Assembly (NCBI RefSeq): GCF_023158935.1
Contig: NZ_CP096120.1
Span: 806,001 to 870,000, forward strand
DNA from: Acinetobacter portensis
GTDB taxonomy: Bacteria; Pseudomonadota; Gammaproteobacteria; Pseudomonadales; Moraxellaceae
Direction of reading: 5' to 3'
DNA length: 64,000 nucleotides
Program-made: the position numbers and the translations under genes
In this document: positions 60,216 to 64,000 of the stretch, one piece after another
Layout of the letters: the number at the start of each line of letters is the position of its first letter
Position numbering within the stretch: position 1 is the first letter of the stretch
The notes under the pieces: model-generated
What the model was told of the DNA's origin: nothing
The model's input: the letters and a program-made list of their open reading frames with translations, nothing else
The model's database searches: none

Positions 60216-60305
60216 GGAAGCGTGGCAGAGCGGTTTAATGCACCGGTCTTGAAAACCGACGAGGGTTTACCCCCTCCGTGAGTTCGAATCTCACCGCTTC
60301 CGCCA
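60216..60305 (+). tRNA. tRNA-Ser (UGA), copy 2
   Basis: 90 nt including CCA, same sequence by eye as the copy at 53598-53687 with different flanks. The 59919-60215 stretch before it shows no gene. Confidence 0.97.
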
Positions 60306-60313
60306 AATACTTT

Positions 60314-60344
60314 AAAAAGCCCTTGTTTTTACAAGGGCTTTTTT
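60314..60344 (+). terminator. Terminator after tRNA-Ser copy 2
   Basis: AAAAAGCCCTTG pairs with CAAGGGCTTTTT around TTTTTA. Confidence 0.88.
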
Positions 60345-60832
60345 ATTACCTATGCTTTTGTCCCACATACCAGCCCACATAAAAATAAAGATAGTGTGAA
60401 ACACAATGAGTTGTCTTAATACATGTTCAGCAATTCTATTTTTCTTTCTCAGTATTTTAAACTGTTATTCAGTTTTACGATTTTTCATATTATTAAGATA
60501 GTCGTGAATATTTACCGTAAAAAAAACTGCATGATTTATGGTCATGCTGTTTTCATTAATATATGAGCCTATCTGTAATACTGAGATCGTCCTCATTCAA
60601 CGGTGAGCTTACAGACATCGTCACCTATTCTAAATAAATAGTTTGGAATTAAAAGCTGAGCTTTTAAGGTCTTGAGACGATTACCGACGAGTAGAAGGAC
60701 TTTAATTTTTAAATGTAAGTTAAAACTTCTAAAGTTGACATAACACACGCTATACGAGATTTGTTATTTTTCAATAATATAGCCTGCTTTTAAAAGCCCT
60801 AATTTACTGTTGGTGCTTTTTCTTTGGTTTTA
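60345..60832. other. Decayed accessory DNA without an intact gene
   Basis: No reading frame of useful length is seen. The stretch lies between the second tRNA-Ser and a CdiA/FhaB-like fragment. It holds a small palindrome near 60647 (TAAAAGCTGAGCTTTTA) and a dif-like site at 60733-60760. It looks like the remnant of a larger insertion. Confidence 0.5.
60733..60760 (-). other. Diverged dif/pdif-like site
   Basis: On the plus strand: AGTTGACATAA, spacer CACACG, CTATACGAGAT. Each arm differs from the pdif pattern (AATTAACATAA and TTATACGAAAT) at two positions, and spacing is exactly 11-6-11. Orientation equals the right ars site. Possibly a decayed or secondary Xer site. Confidence 0.5.
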
Positions 60833-61099
60833 ATGTATCGACTACAAATAGGAAAAACTACACAAGAAAAAGAGGGTCAGAAATCTAAATATCCAAATGG
60901 TTCAACGACGATTGGTGTTAATAGTAGTGGGTAAGAAACAGAACAATTGACTAAGGCAACAATAGGTCAGGGTACTGTTACGAATCCGAATATGACGAAC
61001 CAACAAGCTGCTAATAGTCTAAAGAAATTTACAAATGAGCTGAAAACTACACTCAGAAAAATGGATCAACCTAACACACGTTTAGATGGAGTAAAATAA
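60833..61099 (+). pseudogene. Remnant of a CdiA/filamentous-haemagglutinin-like protein
   Basis: The frame reads NGSTTIGVNSSG, an in-frame TAA at 60932, then ETEQLTKATIGQGTVT, NQQAANSLKKFTNELKTT and ends RLDGVK. The LTKATIGQGTV phrase is like the repeats near the C-terminal end of FhaB/CdiA proteins (LATLGxGTI). The fragment is far too short for such a protein and has an internal stop, so it is a relic. Its final TAA overlaps the ATG of the next frame (TAATG), like a coupled toxin-immunity pair. Confidence 0.5.
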
Positions 61100-61174
61100 T
61101 GGCTTTAAGAGAGTTAAATATACTTAATGATTGTATTGAGGCTATTTCAAATCAATCTTTAATATTGGATATTA

Positions 61175-62031
61175 GGGTCTGTTGACATTTTCTGTTCAAA
61201 AAAATAGCGAGAAAGTAAAATTTAATCGCCAAACCAAATTTACTTCTCGCTATGCCTCGTACAATGCTGAATGATCAACACTGGTCTAAGTTACTTTCTA
61301 TTTTCCGAAATTTTGATATCTATTTCAAATCTAATTTGAGAAATTTTGTCGAAGCAATACTTTATAGAATAAGAACAGGCTGCCCATGGCGTGATTTGCC
61401 TAAAGAATTTGGTTCGTATAACTCAATCTTTAAAAAATATAATCGTTGGTGTAAAAATGATAAGTTAATGAAAATATTTAAATTAATTTCTTCAAATGCT
61501 GATATGGAATGGGTTTTTATTGATGGTAGTCATGTTCGGGCACACCAACATTCTGCTGGAATAAAAGATCAGGATATTTCTAAAAGCATTGGTGGAAATA
61601 GTTCTAAAATACACTTAGCTGTTGATGCGGATGGCAATCCAATCGAAATTATTATCTCCGATGGAACGATACATGATGTCAAGATTGCTCCCAAAATGAT
61701 TGAAAAACTTGATTTGAGCGAAACGGAAGTATGTTGTGCAGACAAAGGATATGACTCTGAATCATTAAGAGAACAAATATCTGCGAAAAAAACTAAAGCG
61801 AATATTCCAAGAAAAGCAAATACTCAGTCAAATAATGATCATATGGATTGGCATTTCTATAAAATCAGACACTTAGTTGAGAATGCATTTTGTAGGTTAA
61901 AGCAGTTCAGAGGAATAGCAACACGATATGATAAGCTAAAGTGTAGCTATGAGGGGGCAGTTGCATTAGCTTGTATATTTATTTGGCTACCTTTATCGGG
62001 TAAATTCTATACTTGAAATGTCAACAGACCC
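61175..62031 (+). mobile_element. IS5-family insertion sequence, 857 bp
   Basis: Terminal inverted repeats GGGTCTGTTGACATTT and AAATGTCAACAGACCC. It is flanked by TA on both sides (61173-61174 and 62032-62033), and removing one TA restores the host frame. It is different from the IS5-family element at 39615. Confidence 0.92.
61252..62016 (+). CDS. IS5-family transposase (single frame)
   Basis: 254 residues. The N-terminal FRNFVEAILYRIRTGCPWRDLP-type DUF4096 segment (RTGCPWRDLPKEFG visible) is followed by a DDE domain: VFIDGSHVRAHQHSAG, CADKGYDSESLR and RHLVENAFCRLKQFRGIATRYD. The frame is complete, so the element is possibly active. The start MPRTMLNDQHW lies about 77 bp inside the element. 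Confidence 0.92.
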   Translation: MPRTMLNDQHWSKLLSIFRNFDIYFKSNLRNFVEAILYRIRTGCPWRDLPKEFGSYNSIFKKYNRWCKNDKLMKIFKLISSNADMEWVFIDGSHVRAHQHSAGIKDQDISKSIGGNSSKIHLAVDADGNPIEIIISDGTIHDVKIAPKMIEKLDLSETEVCCADKGYDSESLREQISAKKTKANIPRKANTQSNNDHMDWHFYKIRHLVENAFCRLKQFRGIATRYDKLKCSYEGAVALACIFIWLPLSGKFYT

Positions 62032-62368
62032 TAATAATAAAGCGTTTTTAGATGATATACAGACCCTTTTAGCGCAATATTTTGAAACGTTTAATAAAGT
62101 TTTAAATGAAATGGAATATGATAATTTTTCTGTGGATTTTTTTGTCGATTATGGAAAGTTGATCATTTATCCTGAAAAAAAAATGCCAGAAGATTTAATT
62201 TATATGTTTGATGCAGAAAGATTAGATCCATATTTTTATCTAGTTTTTGAAGAATACCTAAAATATTTCGAAAATCTAAATGTGAGTGAAGAAGTATTTG
62301 ATAGAGAATTTGAATCTAAAACCAATGCAAAAGCACTGAATAATTTTTTTAATCTTATAGTGACTTAA

Positions 62369-62765
62369 TTTACTGTTTTCTATCATGATTCTAGACTAAC
62401 ATATCTATTCTGCTAGTCTAGAGCCAAAATATAAATGAAAAAGATAAAATTCTAGAGATGCTCGGTAAACCTAACGTAGAAATAAGATACTTTGGTGTAG
62501 CGAAGGAAGAACTGTTAAAAAGTGAAATACTTTAAAAAAAAGTATTTTAAATAGCAAGATGAAGTAAAACGAGCTTATAGTGAATACTATTCAGTTTTAG
62601 ATGCATTGAACTTTTGAAGCTTATTTGCCATTTTTACACATGAAAGTTATATCCATACTGTATAAGAAAAGTAATGTAATTTTAATAATTCTAAATTGTC
62701 ATATTAAGGTCAAATGAAGTCCTTATTTTGCATGTGCTGAATTTATATATTTCAAGATTAATCAC
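62369..62765. other. Non-coding stretch with a short protein remnant and an inverted repeat
   Basis: TCTAGACTA (62390-62398) and TAGTCTAGA (62414-62422) form a 9-bp inverted repeat. From 62422 to 62535 one frame reads KDKILEMLGKPNVEIRYFG and AKEELLKSEIL then stops; it has no good start and looks like the end of a decayed gene. The remainder holds only the acid phosphatase upstream region. Confidence 0.45.
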
Positions 62766-63506
62766 ATGCAAAAAACATTTAAAGCTTCAATAATCGTCTC
62801 GCTAATTATTGGTTCAATTGCTATAACAGGGCTTAGCATAACTGCTAATGCAGCCGATGGCTATTTAACAGAAAGCCAAGTACCTAATAGTTTAAAAAAT
62901 TTACCTTTGCCACCACAAGAAAATAGTGCGGGGCAGGTTCGAGATAATGCAATTTTCCAAGATATGCAAGCTCAAAAGGGAACGGCACGTTGGGCACAAG
63001 CAGCAATAGATGCTGATTTAACAGATGAACATTTAGGGCGACCATTTTCAGAAGCATTTGGCTTAGAAATTAATGAAAAAAATACGCCTACACTTTTTTC
63101 AATGATGCAAAAGATTCGTTCAGATAGCAATGTCACAACAAAAAGTGCAAAACAACATTACAATCGTACACGCCCATTTATAAGTATGAAAGTTTCAACA
63201 TGTACGCCGCAAGATGAATCTACCCTGAAATCGAATGGTTCATATCCTTCAGGTCATACAACTATTGGTTGGACATATGCTTTACTACTTGCAGAATTAC
63301 GTCCAGATCGCCAAGATGAGATTATTCAACGTGGTTATGAATATGGTCAAAGCCGTGTTGTATGTAACATGCACTGGCAAAGTGATGTAGATGCGGGACG
63401 AGTGATTGCAGCGGCTCAATTTGCTCGTTTACAAGCAGATTCTCAATTTCAAAAAGATCTGAAAAGAGCGAAGCAGGAATTAGAGCGTTTAATAAAAGTG
63501 AAATAG
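62766..63506 (+). CDS. Class A non-specific acid phosphatase (PhoN-like)
   Basis: 246 residues. A signal peptide (VSLIIGSIAITGLSITANA) sends it to the periplasm. The PAP2/class A motif is complete: KQHYNRTRPF, then GSYPSGHTTIGW (the class A signature with the His nucleophile region) and SRVVCNMHWQSDVDAG. It releases phosphate from organic esters. Length fits the family (about 250). It lies at the edge of the accessory region; transfer is possible but not shown. Confidence 0.92.
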   Translation: MQKTFKASIIVSLIIGSIAITGLSITANAADGYLTESQVPNSLKNLPLPPQENSAGQVRDNAIFQDMQAQKGTARWAQAAIDADLTDEHLGRPFSEAFGLEINEKNTPTLFSMMQKIRSDSNVTTKSAKQHYNRTRPFISMKVSTCTPQDESTLKSNGSYPSGHTTIGWTYALLLAELRPDRQDEIIQRGYEYGQSRVVCNMHWQSDVDAGRVIAAAQFARLQADSQFQKDLKRAKQELERLIKVK

Positions 63507-63524
63507 TAAAAATAATTTGTAGTC

Positions 63525-63559
63525 GCTAATGCTAGTTGTATGGAGTGACTAGTATTAGC
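63525..63559 (+). terminator. Stem-loop after the acid phosphatase gene
   Basis: GCTAATGCTAGT and ACTAGTATTAGC form a 12-bp stem with one G-T pair around an 11-base loop. The T run is short, so termination is likely but weak. The next 300 bases (63560-63858) show no gene. Confidence 0.55.
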
Positions 63560-63858
63560 TTTACAGTAAACTTGACAAGTTTTATGTAATTAAAAAAACT
63601 TTATTTAAAATAAATTTATAAATATTAATGGTTAGTAGTGATTTATAAAACCAACTTAAATACAGAGTGAAATAATAAGTTACCTAATAACATGTAGATT
63701 AACAAAATCATGCATTTATTAATATAATGAAATAAAACTTAATATTAATTTTAGAAAAGCTTATACAATTATATTGTTTTTTAGTGATATAGCAGTCGAA
63801 TAAAATAGCCAAGTTTAGATTTCTAAACATATTTTTTATTTATTTTGGGACGTTCCCT

Positions 63859-64000
63859 TTGGACTGGCTTTATATACAAAGCGTTTGGCCGCAGTTTTAT
63901 GCTGCAACCCTGACCACGCTAGAAATTTCTGTCATTAGTATTTTCCTCTCAATTATTGTAGGTCTTATTTCAAGCATTATTTTGACCTATAAATTTTTTA
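63859..64000 (+). CDS. ABC transporter permease, N-terminal fragment (polar amino-acid type)
   Basis: The frame runs off the window. From TTG 63859 (GGGA about 9 bases upstream) it reads MDWLYIQSVWPQFYAA then TLTTLEISVISIFLSIIVGL, which looks like the start of HisM/GltK-type permeases (a short N terminus, then a TLxISxxS first helix). The start codon is uncertain because the upstream frame is also open. Only 47 residues are visible, so the substrate class is tentative. Confidence 0.55.
   Translation, partial: MDWLYIQSVWPQFYAATLTTLEISVISIFLSIIVGLISSIILTYKFF

Larger units (their letters stand above)
61099..62368 (+). pseudogene. Small gene, possible immunity protein, interrupted by an IS5-family element
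   Basis: Pieces 61099-61174 and 62034-62368, joined after removal of the IS and one TA duplication, give an open frame of 136 residues beginning MALRELNILNDCIEAISNQS, crossing the junction as LILDINNKAFLDD, and continuing FFVDYGKLIIYPEKKMPEDL to the end. The protein is acidic and rich in aromatic residues, a common feature of immunity proteins. It overlaps the CdiA-like remnant by one base. I do not recognise its family; an immunity role rests on context only. Confidence 0.6.

Overview
The window looks like chromosomal DNA of an Acinetobacter-type gammaproteobacterium (Moraxellaceae). It is AT-rich and carries several layouts known from that group: an rnhA-dnaQ gene fusion, ygfB-pepP-ubiH-ubiF order, a fimL-nudC pair, an lldPRD-dld lactate operon, and pdif-type Xer sites targeted by IS1202-group insertion sequences. 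The species assignment is inferred from gene content.

Layout. Bases 1-6.7 kb form a one-carbon/methionine block: the end of a MetE-like gene lacking two zinc cysteines, a methylenetetrahydrofolate reductase-like gene with a cysteine-rich tail, queH on the opposite strand, then mesX (DUF1852), mesD, a flavin reductase and a TauE/SafE exporter. MesX-MesD is the oxygen-dependent, folate- and cobalamin-independent methionine synthase system. From 6.8-10.1 kb come 6S RNA, zapA, a coiled-coil gene, ygfB and pepP.

Bases 10.08-15.76 kb are an inserted arsenic-resistance island. A divergent arsC / arsR-acr3-arsH cassette lies tightly between two inversely oriented 28-bp pdif sites. Two 1482-bp IS copies sit exactly 5 bp outside the XerC arm of each site, each with its own 5-bp target duplication. 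The island separates pepP from a terminator now just ahead of ubiH, and a 12-bp direct repeat suggests where it integrated.

From 16-34.8 kb the DNA is core: ubiH-ubiF, a SutA-like gene, rsmI, yraN, dolP, an esterase, nudC-fimL, rnhA-dnaQ, mltD with eight LysM repeats, and yejABEF. From 34.9-37.0 kb four identical tRNA-Glu genes surround an amino-acid permease. At 37.3-41.6 kb a Fur-box-preceded TonB-dependent receptor is broken by two IS elements; removing them with one target duplication each restores an 838-codon frame. Then follow rnt, pyrC and argG (41.8-45.1 kb), the lactate operon with two LldR-like operators (45.5-51.2 kb), fadH, and a core block between two identical tRNA-Ser genes (pirin, L,D-transpeptidase, hemE, DUF817, cupin, folE, Smr).

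The last part (60.3-62.7 kb) is decayed accessory DNA: a diverged dif-like site, a CdiA/FhaB-like fragment with an in-frame stop, and a small overlapping gene split by an IS5-family element. A class A acid phosphatase and the start of an ABC permease close the window. No CRISPR array, rRNA or prophage was seen.
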